Assembly (NCBI RefSeq): GCF_001578775.1
Contig: NZ_KQ969062.1
Span: 49,896-113,895 of the forward strand
Direction of reading: 5' to 3'
From: Streptococcus cristatus
GTDB lineage: Bacteria > Bacillota > Bacilli > Lactobacillales > Streptococcaceae
Length of the DNA: 64,000 bases
The notes below the pieces were generated by a model that was given only the letters and a program-made list of their open reading frames with translations, did not search any database and had not been told where the DNA came from. The position numbers and the translations under genes were made by a program. Below, one piece after another: positions 1-6,956 of the stretch. Within the stretch, counting starts at the first letter, position 1. Each line of letters opens with the position of its first letter.

Positions 1-546
1 CTCAAAACCTTGGTTGAAAGCCAAGGCGGTCAGTTTGATGAGGTGGAAAAGGTTCCCAACAACGATTCCAACTCAATTACGCCGATTGAAAATGGCTTGT
101 TTGATGCAGCGTGGATTTATCATGGCTGGGACGGTATCATGGCTCAAACTCAGGGCATGGACACAAATTTCTTTTACATGAAGGACTATGTCAAGGAGTT
201 TGACTATTACTCTCCAGTCATCATTGCCAATAATGACTATCTGAAAAAGAATCCGGACGAAGCGAAAAAGGTTCTGCAGGCTATCAAGAAGGGCTATCAA
301 TATGCCATGGAGCACCCTGAAGAAGCGGCGGATATTTTAATCAAGCATGCGCCAGAGTTAAAAAATAAGCGCGACTTTGTCTTGGCTTCGCAAAAATATT
401 TGTCCGAGCAATATGCATCAGATAAGGACAAGTGGGGTCAATTTGAGGCTAGCCGCTGGAATGCCTTTTACAAATGGGCCAAGAACAATGGCATTGTGAA
501 TAATGACTTGACTAACAAGGGATTCAGCAACGATTATATAAAATAA
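1..546 (+). CDS. ABC transporter substrate-binding protein, NMT1/ThiY-like (5' partial)
   Basis: The reading frame is open from the first base, so the true start and any lipoprotein signal lie outside the window. About 181 C-terminal residues remain. They look like the second lobe of a periplasmic-binding-type protein of the NMT1/THI5-like group (pyrimidine, nitrate or sulfonate binders): an ANNDYL stretch, a helix rich in AKKVLQAIKKG, and a HPEEAADIL segment typical of this family. It ends in TAATG, sharing one base with the ATPase gene downstream, so the two are translationally coupled parts of one importer. A thiamine-precursor ligand is plausible but not proven; the permease gene is presumably upstream. 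Confidence 0.8.
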   Translation, partial: LKTLVESQGGQFDEVEKVPNNDSNSITPIENGLFDAAWIYHGWDGIMAQTQGMDTNFFYMKDYVKEFDYYSPVIIANNDYLKKNPDEAKKVLQAIKKGYQYAMEHPEEAADILIKHAPELKNKRDFVLASQKYLSEQYASDKDKWGQFEASRWNAFYKWAKNNGIVNNDLTNKGFSNDYIK

Positions 547-1268
547 TGACAGAAATTAAACTTGAAAATGTAAGCTATGCTTATGATGAGCAGCAGATTT
601 TGAAAGATATCAGCCTAGAGGTAGAAGCAGGTCAGATCGTAGCGATTTTGGGGCCTAGTGGAGTCGGGAAAACGACCCTCTTTAATCTGATTGCTGGGAT
701 TTTGGAGGTCCAATCTGGCAGAATTGTCCTAGACGGGCAGGAAAATCCCAAGGGCCGGGTGAGTTATATGCTGCAGAAGGACTTGCTGCTGGAGCACAAG
801 ACAGTGTTGGGCAATGTCATCTTGCCCCTCTTAATCCGAAAGGTATCTAAAAAGGAAGCGACGGAGCAGGCAACCCAGATTTTGAAGGAGTTCGGGCTCT
901 TTGATGTGGCGGACAAGTATCCACATGAGCTGAGCGGGGGGATGCGGCAGCGCGTGGCTCTGCTGCGGACCTATATGTTCGGCCATAAGCTATTTCTTTT
1001 GGACGAGGCCTTTAGTGCCTTGGATGAGCTGACCAAGATGGAGCTACATGTCTGGTATCTGGACATTCATCGCAGGCTGAGTCTGACGACTCTCCTCATT
1101 ACCCATAGCATTGAGGAGGCCCTGGCTCTCAGCGACCGTATCTATATTCTGAAAAATCGGCCTGGACAAATCGTAGCAGATCTCCAGCTGACTTGGTCAG
1201 CCAGTGAGGATAAAGAACTACAGAAGCTACGATACAAGCAGGAGATTTTGAAGCTTTTGGGGCTGTAA
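546..1268 (+). CDS. ABC transporter ATP-binding protein (nitrate/sulfonate/pyrimidine type)
   Basis: A complete 240-residue ABC ATPase. Walker A GPSGVGKTT lies near residues 36-44, the signature LSGGMRQR near 129-136, and Walker B LFLLDEAFSALDE follows, then the switch histidine in LLITHS. Length and motifs fit the NrtD/SsuB/TauB/ThiZ group, which energises import together with an NMT1-like binding protein such as the gene just upstream. The ATG overlaps the upstream stop by one base. A rho-independent terminator follows the stop directly, so this is the last gene of its operon. The substrate cannot be read from the ATPase. Confidence 0.88.
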   Translation: MTEIKLENVSYAYDEQQILKDISLEVEAGQIVAILGPSGVGKTTLFNLIAGILEVQSGRIVLDGQENPKGRVSYMLQKDLLLEHKTVLGNVILPLLIRKVSKKEATEQATQILKEFGLFDVADKYPHELSGGMRQRVALLRTYMFGHKLFLLDEAFSALDELTKMELHVWYLDIHRRLSLTTLLITHSIEEALALSDRIYILKNRPGQIVADLQLTWSASEDKELQKLRYKQEILKLLGL

Positions 1269-1295
1269 GCTGCCTTGTTTTATAAAAATGACTTT

Positions 1296-1322
1296 AATCA
1301 AGCCTTTGGGCTTGATTTTTTT
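1296..1322 (+). terminator. Rho-independent terminator after ABC operon
   Basis: Stem ATCAAGCC/GGCTTGAT with a four-base loop followed by a run of T, about 28 bases past the ATPase stop. Confidence 0.85.
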
Positions 1323-1333
1323 GTAGGAGTCCC

Positions 1334-1362
1334 TTTACTTTTGACTTTATTCATGGTACAAT
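1334..1362 (+). promoter_or_regulatory. Promoter for rpsD leader
   Basis: TTTACT at 1334-1339, a 17-base spacer and TACAAT at 1357-1362 give a sigma-A type promoter. Transcription would begin near 1369 and make a leader of about 150 bases before rpsD. Confidence 0.6.
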
Positions 1363-1369
1363 AGCCTTT

Positions 1370-1508
1370 GTGTGAAATAGCAGCAGGAAAGCATGAAGCT
1401 CGTCAACAGGTGTCTTATGACAAGTAACCTTGGCTGTTTAGGCGAAGGGCATCTGCACGAATCAGGGCTTTCTAAGTGACTATTTCCACCGAAATATTTT
1501 TATTTTTA
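1370..1508 (+). ncRNA. Structured 5' leader of rpsD, candidate S4 autoregulatory element
   Basis: The untranslated leader can close on itself: GAAATAG near 1373 pairs with CTATTTC near 1483, and GGAAAGC near 1386 pairs with GCTTTC near 1467, enclosing further short helices. A single coding-free structured leader before rpsD fits the known autoregulation of rpsD by ribosomal protein S4 in Firmicutes. I infer that role from position and pairing only; I do not recognise the exact Rfam family by eye. It could also be processed into a stable small RNA. Confidence 0.45.
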
Positions 1509-1521
1509 GGAGGACATACAT

Positions 1522-2133
1522 ATGTCACGTTATACAGGACCATCTTGGAAACAAGCTCGTCGCCTTGGCCTTTCACTTACAGGTACAGGTAAAGAATTGG
1601 CACGTCGTAACTACGTACCAGGACAACACGGACCAAACAACCGTTCTAAATTGTCAGAATACGGTTTGCAATTGGCTGAAAAACAAAAACTTCGTTTCAC
1701 TTACGGTGTAGGTGAAAAACAATTCCGTAACTTGTTCGTACAAGCTACAAAAATCAAAGGCGGAATCCTTGGTTTCAACTTCATGCTTCTTTTGGAACGT
1801 CGTTTGGATAACGTTGTTTACCGTCTTGGTCTTGCGACTACTCGTCGTCAAGCTCGCCAATTCGTAAACCACGGTCACATCCTTGTTGACGGCAAACGCG
1901 TTGATATCCCATCATACCGCGTAACTCCAGGTCAAGTGATCTCAGTTCGCGAAAAATCATTGAAAGTTCCAGCAATCCTTGAAGCTGTAGAAGCTACTCT
2001 TGGACGTCCAGCATTCGTATCATTCGACGCTGAAAAATTGGAAGGTTCATTGACTCGCTTGCCAGAACGCGATGAAATCAACCCAGAAATCAACGAAGCA
2101 CTTGTCGTTGAATTCTACAACAAAATGCTTTAA
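1522..2133 (+). CDS. rpsD: 30S ribosomal protein S4
   Basis: 203 residues, the standard length for Firmicute S4. The N-terminus [16 protein letters not shown] is the classical zinc-free S4 start, and the S4 RNA-binding domain spans about residues 92-155 ([41 protein letters not shown]). S4 nucleates assembly of the 30S body by binding 16S rRNA and contributes to decoding fidelity. The codon choice is the strongly biased, highly expressed type. AGGAGG sits 7 bases before ATG. The gene stands alone between terminators, behind a long leader that probably mediates feedback control. Confidence 0.98.
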   Translation: MSRYTGPSWKQARRLGLSLTGTGKELARRNYVPGQHGPNNRSKLSEYGLQLAEKQKLRFTYGVGEKQFRNLFVQATKIKGGILGFNFMLLLERRLDNVVYRLGLATTRRQARQFVNHGHILVDGKRVDIPSYRVTPGQVISVREKSLKVPAILEAVEATLGRPAFVSFDAEKLEGSLTRLPERDEINPEINEALVVEFYNKML

Positions 2134-2153
2134 TTTCTATTGGAAATTTATTC

Positions 2154-2178
2154 AGAAGCCGATTTCGGCTTCTTTTTT
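2154..2178 (+). terminator. Rho-independent terminator of rpsD
   Basis: GAAGCCGA-TTTCGGCTTC hairpin followed by T6, 20 bases after the rpsD stop. Confidence 0.85.
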
Positions 2179-2190
2179 ATTCGACTAACA

Positions 2191-2222
2191 AAAAGAGGCT
2201 GGGGTATCTTGTCCCAGCCTTT
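2191..2222. terminator. Bidirectional terminator between rpsD and the TetR gene
   Basis: Stem AGGCTGGG/CCCAGCCT (2196-2203 and 2213-2220) with A-rich and T-rich flanks, so it can work for the minus-strand TetR gene as well. The hairpin resembles the last hairpin of the composite repeat near 56.9 kb. Confidence 0.7.
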
Positions 2223-2237
2223 ATTAGTTGTTGAGTT

Positions 2238-2768
2238 TTATAGCATCTTTAAAAGAAGATTAGCCATTTGTTCCGGGCTTTCCTTACTGCCTCGGGCGAT
2301 CCACATCTGGTAGACGCCAAAGAAGGCATTAACGAGGTAGACGATGCCGTATTCCTTTTCGATTTGATTGAAAGCTTTATTGCGAAACCGTTCCTGTAGG
2401 ATTTGGGAAAGTAAGGATTGGAGCTTATGGCGTAGGAAATTTTGGATTTCCCTAGTGCCATTTTCCGTCAAGAGGGCAGCCAGAAGAGGCTCTTGGGTCA
2501 AAAACTGAAAGACCTCTGTGATAGCGACTGCAACATCTTCACGATTGTGCTCAAAGATGTATTCTAGTTGATGAAAGAGGCCTTGCTGATAGCGCTCAAT
2601 CATATCATATTTATCCTTGTAGTGGGTATAAAAGCTACTGCGGCTGATACCAGCAGCTCGGGCCAATTCGACTGTTGTAATATGGTCAAAAGACTCCTGA
2701 TGCAATAAGTCAACCATAGCCTTCTCAATGATGGCCTTGGTTTTCTTACGTTTATTACTTTCTGTCAT
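2238..2768 (-). CDS. TetR/AcrR family transcriptional regulator, probable repressor of the YhgE gene
   Basis: 176 residues. The N-terminal helix-turn-helix is clear (HITTVELARAAGISRSSFYTHYKDKYDMIERY, about residues 29-60); the rest is the variable all-helical ligand domain. It is divergent from a YhgE/Pip gene, a common pairing in streptococci and lactobacilli in which the TetR protein controls the membrane protein. The 140-base intergenic region holds three copies of an ACAA/TTGTGTATAA-like motif, one overlapping the -10 of the YhgE promoter, consistent with repression and self-control. The inducing ligand is unknown. Confidence 0.88.
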   Translation of the reverse strand: MTESNKRKKTKAIIEKAMVDLLHQESFDHITTVELARAAGISRSSFYTHYKDKYDMIERYQQGLFHQLEYIFEHNREDVAVAITEVFQFLTQEPLLAALLTENGTREIQNFLRHKLQSLLSQILQERFRNKAFNQIEKEYGIVYLVNAFFGVYQMWIARGSKESPEQMANLLLKML

Positions 2769-2792
2769 TTTAATCTTTCCTTTGTTATTGAA

Positions 2793-2896
2793 TTATACAA
2801 AATTAGACAAGGTGTATAAAAATAGAATTTTCTGCTTGCCTTAATTTTTTTATTGTGTATAATCTATTATATCAAATTTTTAGACAATGTGTATAA
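2793..2896 (+). promoter_or_regulatory. YhgE promoter with three operator-like repeats
   Basis: GACAAGGTGTATAA at 2806-2819, TTATTGTGTATAA at 2850-2862 and GACAATGTGTATAA at 2883-2896 are near-copies. The first also forms a dyad with TTATACA at 2793-2799. The middle copy contains the -10 TATAAT (2858-2863), paired with TTGCCT at 2836-2841 over 16 bases. The third lies between the -10 and the ribosome site. TetR binding here would block the promoter directly. Confidence 0.6.
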
Positions 2897-2908
2897 AAAG
2901 GAGAAGAG

Positions 2909-5308
2909 ATGTTCAAAGAATGGAAAGCGATCTTCAAAAAACCGAAGATTATTGTAGTCATGCTGGGAGTTGCCTTGATTCCAGCCTTGTATAATGTGAT
3001 TTTTTTGAGCTCTATGTGGGATCCGTATGGCAAACTTTCTGATTTGCCAGTAGCGGTGGTCAATCAGGATCAAAAGGCGAGCCTGTATGGACAAGACCTG
3101 TCCATTGGTTCAGATATGGTTCAAGATATGAAGAAAAATGCAGCGCTGGATTTTCATTTTGTGGATGAGAGTCAGGCAGAGAAGGGACTGGAAAAGGGCG
3201 ACTATTACATGGTGGTGACTCTTCCCAAGGATCTGTCAGCCAATGCGGCTAGTATCTTGAGCAATCAGCCTAAGCAAGTTACGATTCACTATCAAACATC
3301 CAGTGGGCATAGTTTTATCGCCAGCAAAATGAGCGATTCTGCCATGACTTCGATGAAGCAGTCGGTCAGTCAGAAGATTACGAACAGCTATGTGACAAGC
3401 CTTTTTGCGAGTATGGATAAGCTAAAAGGCGGACTTGGCACGGCTGCTGATGGGACAACTAAATTGGCTGAAGGTAGTCAGGAATTAGCAAATGGTAGCC
3501 AAAAGCTGTCTACTAACTTGGAAAGCTTAGCTCAGTCCAGCCTCACTTTCTCAGATGGGGCTACAGCGCTGTCAACTGGTCTGGTAGCATACACAAATGG
3601 AGTGGCTCAGATCAATGCTGGCTTACCGACTTTTACTAGCAAGATGACAGAGTATACAGATGGAGTTGGGCAGCTTTCAGCTGGTGCCAGTCAATTAACC
3701 GCTCAGTCACAAACTTTACTAAATGGAACCAACCAACTGACAGGCAATTCACAGGAATTAGTCGCTGGTGTGGAGCGCTTAAATAGTGGTTTAGCAGAAC
3801 TGCAATCATCTGTTAATAGTAGTGTCACTGCTAATCAAGAAAAGGTTGCTCAGTTGACGGCGGGTCTAGATCAGCTCAATACAGCTATTCAGAATGCCAC
3901 ATCGGGAACGAGCTTGCCAACGGAAACAATTGCGGCTTCTCTCACGACGATTGCGACCAATGCGCAGTCTTTGGCAAGTAGTGCGCAAAGTGATCGGGCG
4001 GCAGCCGTAGCAGCTTTGGAAGGCACAGCTGCTTACCAGAAACTTTCTGCCAGTGAGCAAGAAGAACTAAAAGCCGCTCTAGCAGGTGGCACTGATTCTA
4101 GCAGCAGTGCAGCGGCAGCTATTGTACAGGAAGTCCAAGCTATCCAAACAAATCTACAAGGGCTACAAACGGCCAGCAGTCAGGCAAGTCAGCTGTCAGC
4201 AGCAGCCAACCAAGTCCTGCCAGGTGCTTCAGCTATGATTAGTGGTCTCTATGGTGGTCTAGGTCAAGTAAATGACGCCTTGTCCTCTGCCAGCACTGGT
4301 TCAGCGACCCTTTCTCAAGGCATTACGGCTTATACAGGTGGCCTTTCTCAAGTAGCTCAGGGAGTAGCGGCGTATACTACAGGGGTCGATCAGCTTTCTC
4401 AAGGAGCGGCTAATCTAGCGAGCCATAATGACCAAGTGACTTCAGGAATCGGTCAAATCAGCTCAGGCCTCTCTCAATTACATGATAAATCATCTACTTT
4501 GGTTGCAGGGATGCAAACATTATCTACAGGTGCCACTCAAATGGCAGATGGTTCTCAGCAGTTAGCGACTGGTGGTCTCACTTTAAGTAGTGGGCTGGGA
4601 GACTTGTCAGTCGGTGCCCAGACTCTAAATACAGGGTTGACGGATGCCAAGGGTCAATTATCCGAACTTTCAGTGACAGAGGACAATGCGGCAGCCCTGG
4701 CTGGCCCTGTCGAGCTGAAAAAGACAGATAAAGATCAGGTCGGTAAAAATGGTATTGGTATGGCTCCCTACATGATTTCTGTTGCTCTTTTTGTAGCGGC
4801 GATTTCGACCAATGTTATTTTTGGCACGCTTCCTTCTGGTCAAGTTCCAGCTTCTCGCAAAGCTTGGCTTAAGGCTCGTTTGGAGGTCAATGGCTTGATT
4901 TCTGTTTTGGCGGGTATCTTGGTCTACGGAGCAGTTCATTTGATTGGTCTTGAGGCCAACTACGAATGGATGACGCTGGCCTTGACTGTTTTAGCCAGCA
5001 TGGCCTTTATGGCGGTTGTGACGACTTTGGTCACTTGGGATAGTAAGGTCGGGGCCTTTATCTCCTTGATCCTCTTGCTCCTGCAGTTGGCTTCTAGCGC
5101 TGGTACTTATCCACTGCCCCTAACGGCGGAAATCTTCCAAATGCTCAATCCGATCTTACCGATGAGCTATGCGGTGTCAGGACTGCGGGAAACGATCTCA
5201 ATGAATGGACAAATCGGTGGCCAACTAGCCTTCTTGGCCGCGACTTTACTGCTTTTCATGGTCTTAGGCACAATGGTCTATCGTCCTGATAAGAAGAAAA
5301 TCATTTAA
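2909..5308 (+). CDS. YhgE/Pip domain membrane protein
   Basis: 799 residues with one N-terminal membrane segment (about residues 14-35), a large extracytoplasmic part and five C-terminal membrane segments (from about residue 610 to 792) of ABC-2-like arrangement. The outer part is a long series of degenerate short repeats (LAEGSQELANGSQKLS, LSAGASQL, LSTGATQMADGSQQL), predicted to form extended helices. This is the Pip/YhgE architecture; such proteins serve as phage-infection receptors in lactococci, and EsaA of type VII secretion is a distant relative. Its expression is probably released when the divergent TetR protein binds its ligand. AAGGAGAAG precedes the ATG by 6 bases. The cellular role is uncertain. 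Confidence 0.88.
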   Translation: MFKEWKAIFKKPKIIVVMLGVALIPALYNVIFLSSMWDPYGKLSDLPVAVVNQDQKASLYGQDLSIGSDMVQDMKKNAALDFHFVDESQAEKGLEKGDYYMVVTLPKDLSANAASILSNQPKQVTIHYQTSSGHSFIASKMSDSAMTSMKQSVSQKITNSYVTSLFASMDKLKGGLGTAADGTTKLAEGSQELANGSQKLSTNLESLAQSSLTFSDGATALSTGLVAYTNGVAQINAGLPTFTSKMTEYTDGVGQLSAGASQLTAQSQTLLNGTNQLTGNSQELVAGVERLNSGLAELQSSVNSSVTANQEKVAQLTAGLDQLNTAIQNATSGTSLPTETIAASLTTIATNAQSLASSAQSDRAAAVAALEGTAAYQKLSASEQEELKAALAGGTDSSSSAAAAIVQEVQAIQTNLQGLQTASSQASQLSAAANQVLPGASAMISGLYGGLGQVNDALSSASTGSATLSQGITAYTGGLSQVAQGVAAYTTGVDQLSQGAANLASHNDQVTSGIGQISSGLSQLHDKSSTLVAGMQTLSTGATQMADGSQQLATGGLTLSSGLGDLSVGAQTLNTGLTDAKGQLSELSVTEDNAAALAGPVELKKTDKDQVGKNGIGMAPYMISVALFVAAISTNVIFGTLPSGQVPASRKAWLKARLEVNGLISVLAGILVYGAVHLIGLEANYEWMTLALTVLASMAFMAVVTTLVTWDSKVGAFISLILLLLQLASSAGTYPLPLTAEIFQMLNPILPMSYAVSGLRETISMNGQIGGQLAFLAATLLLFMVLGTMVYRPDKKKII

Positions 5309-5340
5309 GAAATAGTAGGCTATTTTCTCCATAAAAGGAT

Positions 5341-5374
5341 CAACTTGGTTTTGTGAACAGAACCAAGTTTTTTG
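5341..5374 (+). terminator. Terminator of the YhgE gene
   Basis: AACTTGGTT...GAACCAAGTT stem followed by TTTTG, about 35 bases after the stop. Confidence 0.75.
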
Positions 5375-5388
5375 TTTCACGTGAAACA
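5373..5388. promoter_or_regulatory. parS chromosome partition site
   Basis: TGTTTCACGTGAAACA is a perfect 16-bp palindrome and matches the ParB/Spo0J parS consensus of Firmicutes at every position. ParB loads here to build the partition complex and recruit SMC. In streptococci parS sites lie close to oriC, which places this window in the origin-proximal part of the chromosome. It sits in the gap between two operons and touches the preceding terminator. Confidence 0.93.
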
Positions 5389-5463
5389 GTAGAGAATTTT
5401 GCTGTGTAGATTTTCTCCGCAAATCTATGTTATTCGGTATGAAAATGTGAATGTTTTGTTTTC

Positions 5464-5507
5464 TTTAAGTTTTCTTTAGCCTTGCTTTAAGTTTTCATCC
5501 GTAAAAT
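5464..5507 (+). promoter_or_regulatory. Triple TTTAAG-type response-regulator box and promoter of the VTC operon
   Basis: TTTAAG (5464-5469), TTTAGC (5475-5480) and TTTAAG (5486-5491) are separated by exactly five bases each, giving 11-bp helical phasing. TTTAAG-N5-TTTAAG is the known CiaR site of S. pneumoniae. A -10 TAAAAT lies at 5502-5507, so the last hexamer takes the place of the -35, as expected for activation by an OmpR-family regulator. The regulator's identity is inferred. Confidence 0.6.
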
Positions 5508-5540
5508 GGCTTTAGTTACAAGAAAGACAGGGGAGAATCC

Positions 5541-6266
5541 ATGGCTAAAAAAACATTTAAAGATAAATTTCAACGATTTGAAACCAAATATATTATTTCC
5601 AAAGAAACTTTGGCCGATTTACTGACCGAGTTTGAAAGCCATCTGGTGGAGGATGAGCATGCTTATTCGACCATCCATAATCTTTACTACGACACCCCGA
5701 CCTATCAAATGATTCGTGAGTCCTTAGAAAAGCCCTATTTTAAAGAAAAATTGCGCGTGCGGACTTACGATGAAAATCCGAAAGAAGACAGTCAAGTCTT
5801 TTTGGAAATCAAGAAAAAAGTGCGCAAGATTGTCTACAAACGCCGCATTTCGACAGATCTAGTCGCTGCAGAGGCTTACTTGGAGGGCGATCATGGTAAG
5901 ATTGAGGATTGTCAGATTCGTGAGGAAATCGACTGGCTGGGTCAGCGCTACGGTGGCCTGCAGCCCATGATGTATATCTACTACAATCGTTATTCTATGA
6001 AGGGGATTGAGGATCCCAATGTTCGGATTACTATTGACCACGATTTGACCTACCGCAACTATGATTTAAGCCTTTTGCATGGTCATTACGGGGAAAATCT
6101 TCTGTCGGATCATCATGTAATTATGGAAGTCAAGGTGCCAGGAGCCTATCCGCTCTGGCTAAGTGAGATTTTGGATCGCCATCAGGTTTTCCCAAGCTCC
6201 TTTTCCAAATACGGGGTTGCTTACAAGAAAACGACAGACTATAAAGGAGTTGTAAATCATGCTTAG
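5541..6266 (+). CDS. Polyphosphate polymerase (VTC) domain protein
   Basis: 241 residues forming one VTC/TTM-like domain. The basic and acidic residues expected to line the tunnel are visible: RFETKYIIS near the start, KLRVRTYDE (about 74-82), FLEIKKKVRKIVYKRRI (about 93-109), YNRYSM, RITIDHDL, EVKVPG and a final SKYGVAYK. In eukaryotic VTC4 this fold makes polyphosphate from ATP and needs metal. Bacterial copies often stand beside DUF4956 and carbohydrate-binding or CotH genes, as here. It overlaps the next gene by 8 bases and shares its promoter. Whether it makes polyphosphate or transfers phosphate to another substrate is not known. Confidence 0.85.
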   Translation: MAKKTFKDKFQRFETKYIISKETLADLLTEFESHLVEDEHAYSTIHNLYYDTPTYQMIRESLEKPYFKEKLRVRTYDENPKEDSQVFLEIKKKVRKIVYKRRISTDLVAAEAYLEGDHGKIEDCQIREEIDWLGQRYGGLQPMMYIYYNRYSMKGIEDPNVRITIDHDLTYRNYDLSLLHGHYGENLLSDHHVIMEVKVPGAYPLWLSEILDRHQVFPSSFSKYGVAYKKTTDYKGVVNHA

Positions 6267-6939
6267 TCATTTATTTTATGATATTTTTACCGATACGGCC
6301 GTAGATCCAGCCATGATGATGCTGGCTATCGGAGTGTCTTTGCTTTTGGGCTTAGTCATTGCCAAGGTTTACCAGTTTAAGACAGTTTACAGCAAGTCCT
6401 TTGTGATGAGCTTGGCGCTCTTACCGACCTTGATTGCAATTGTGATTTTCTTGGTCAATGGAAGTTTGGGAGCAGGGGTTGCCGTCATGGGGGCCTTCAG
6501 CTTGATTCGTTTCCGTTCCGCACCGGGAGGGGCCAAGGAGCTGGTGTCCATTTTCCTAGTCATGACAATCGGGATTGCCATCGGAATGGGCTATCTGGTC
6601 TTTGCGACCGTCTTTACCCTTATCATGTCGCTCGTCATGCTGCTGCTTGAGGTGGTCAATTTTGGGCAGATGAAGCATTCCATGCGCCAGCTGACTATCG
6701 TCATACCAGAAAGTCTGGACTATGAAAGCATTTTTGATGATATTTTCAACAAAGCTGCCAATCATGTTGAATTAGCCAATGTCAAAACCTCTGATATGGG
6801 GAGTTTGTTCAAGATTAAATACATCATTCAGCTGAATGGTCGAATGACCGAAAAAGAACTCATCGACGCCCTACGCACGCGCAATGGAAATCTAGAGATT
6901 GCCATCAGTCGCTACATCACGAAAGAAAATGAATTATAA
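6259..6939 (+). CDS. DUF4956 integral membrane protein
   Basis: 226 residues. Four or so membrane segments fill the first 130 residues (MMMLAIGVSLLLGLVIAKVY; SFVMSLALLPTLIAIVIFLV; VAVMGAFSLIRFRS; LVSIFLVMTIGIAIGMGYL and VFATVFTLIMSLVMLLLE). The SLIRFRSAPGGAKEL loop is the conserved DUF4956 signature, and a soluble domain of about 80 residues follows. Its start lies within the end of the VTC gene, and the pair is probably one functional unit in which the membrane protein could anchor or receive product from the VTC enzyme. That role is inference; the family has no established activity. Confidence 0.85.
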   Translation: MLSHLFYDIFTDTAVDPAMMMLAIGVSLLLGLVIAKVYQFKTVYSKSFVMSLALLPTLIAIVIFLVNGSLGAGVAVMGAFSLIRFRSAPGGAKELVSIFLVMTIGIAIGMGYLVFATVFTLIMSLVMLLLEVVNFGQMKHSMRQLTIVIPESLDYESIFDDIFNKAANHVELANVKTSDMGSLFKIKYIIQLNGRMTEKELIDALRTRNGNLEIAISRYITKENEL

Positions 6940-6956
6940 TTAGAAAGAGGCCAATC

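Noticed and set aside
1370..1508. 4.5S/SRP RNA or tmRNA gene before rpsD
   Set aside because: The conserved SRP GGAAG/GCAG loop arrangement and the tmRNA tag frame were not found; position before rpsD fits a leader better.
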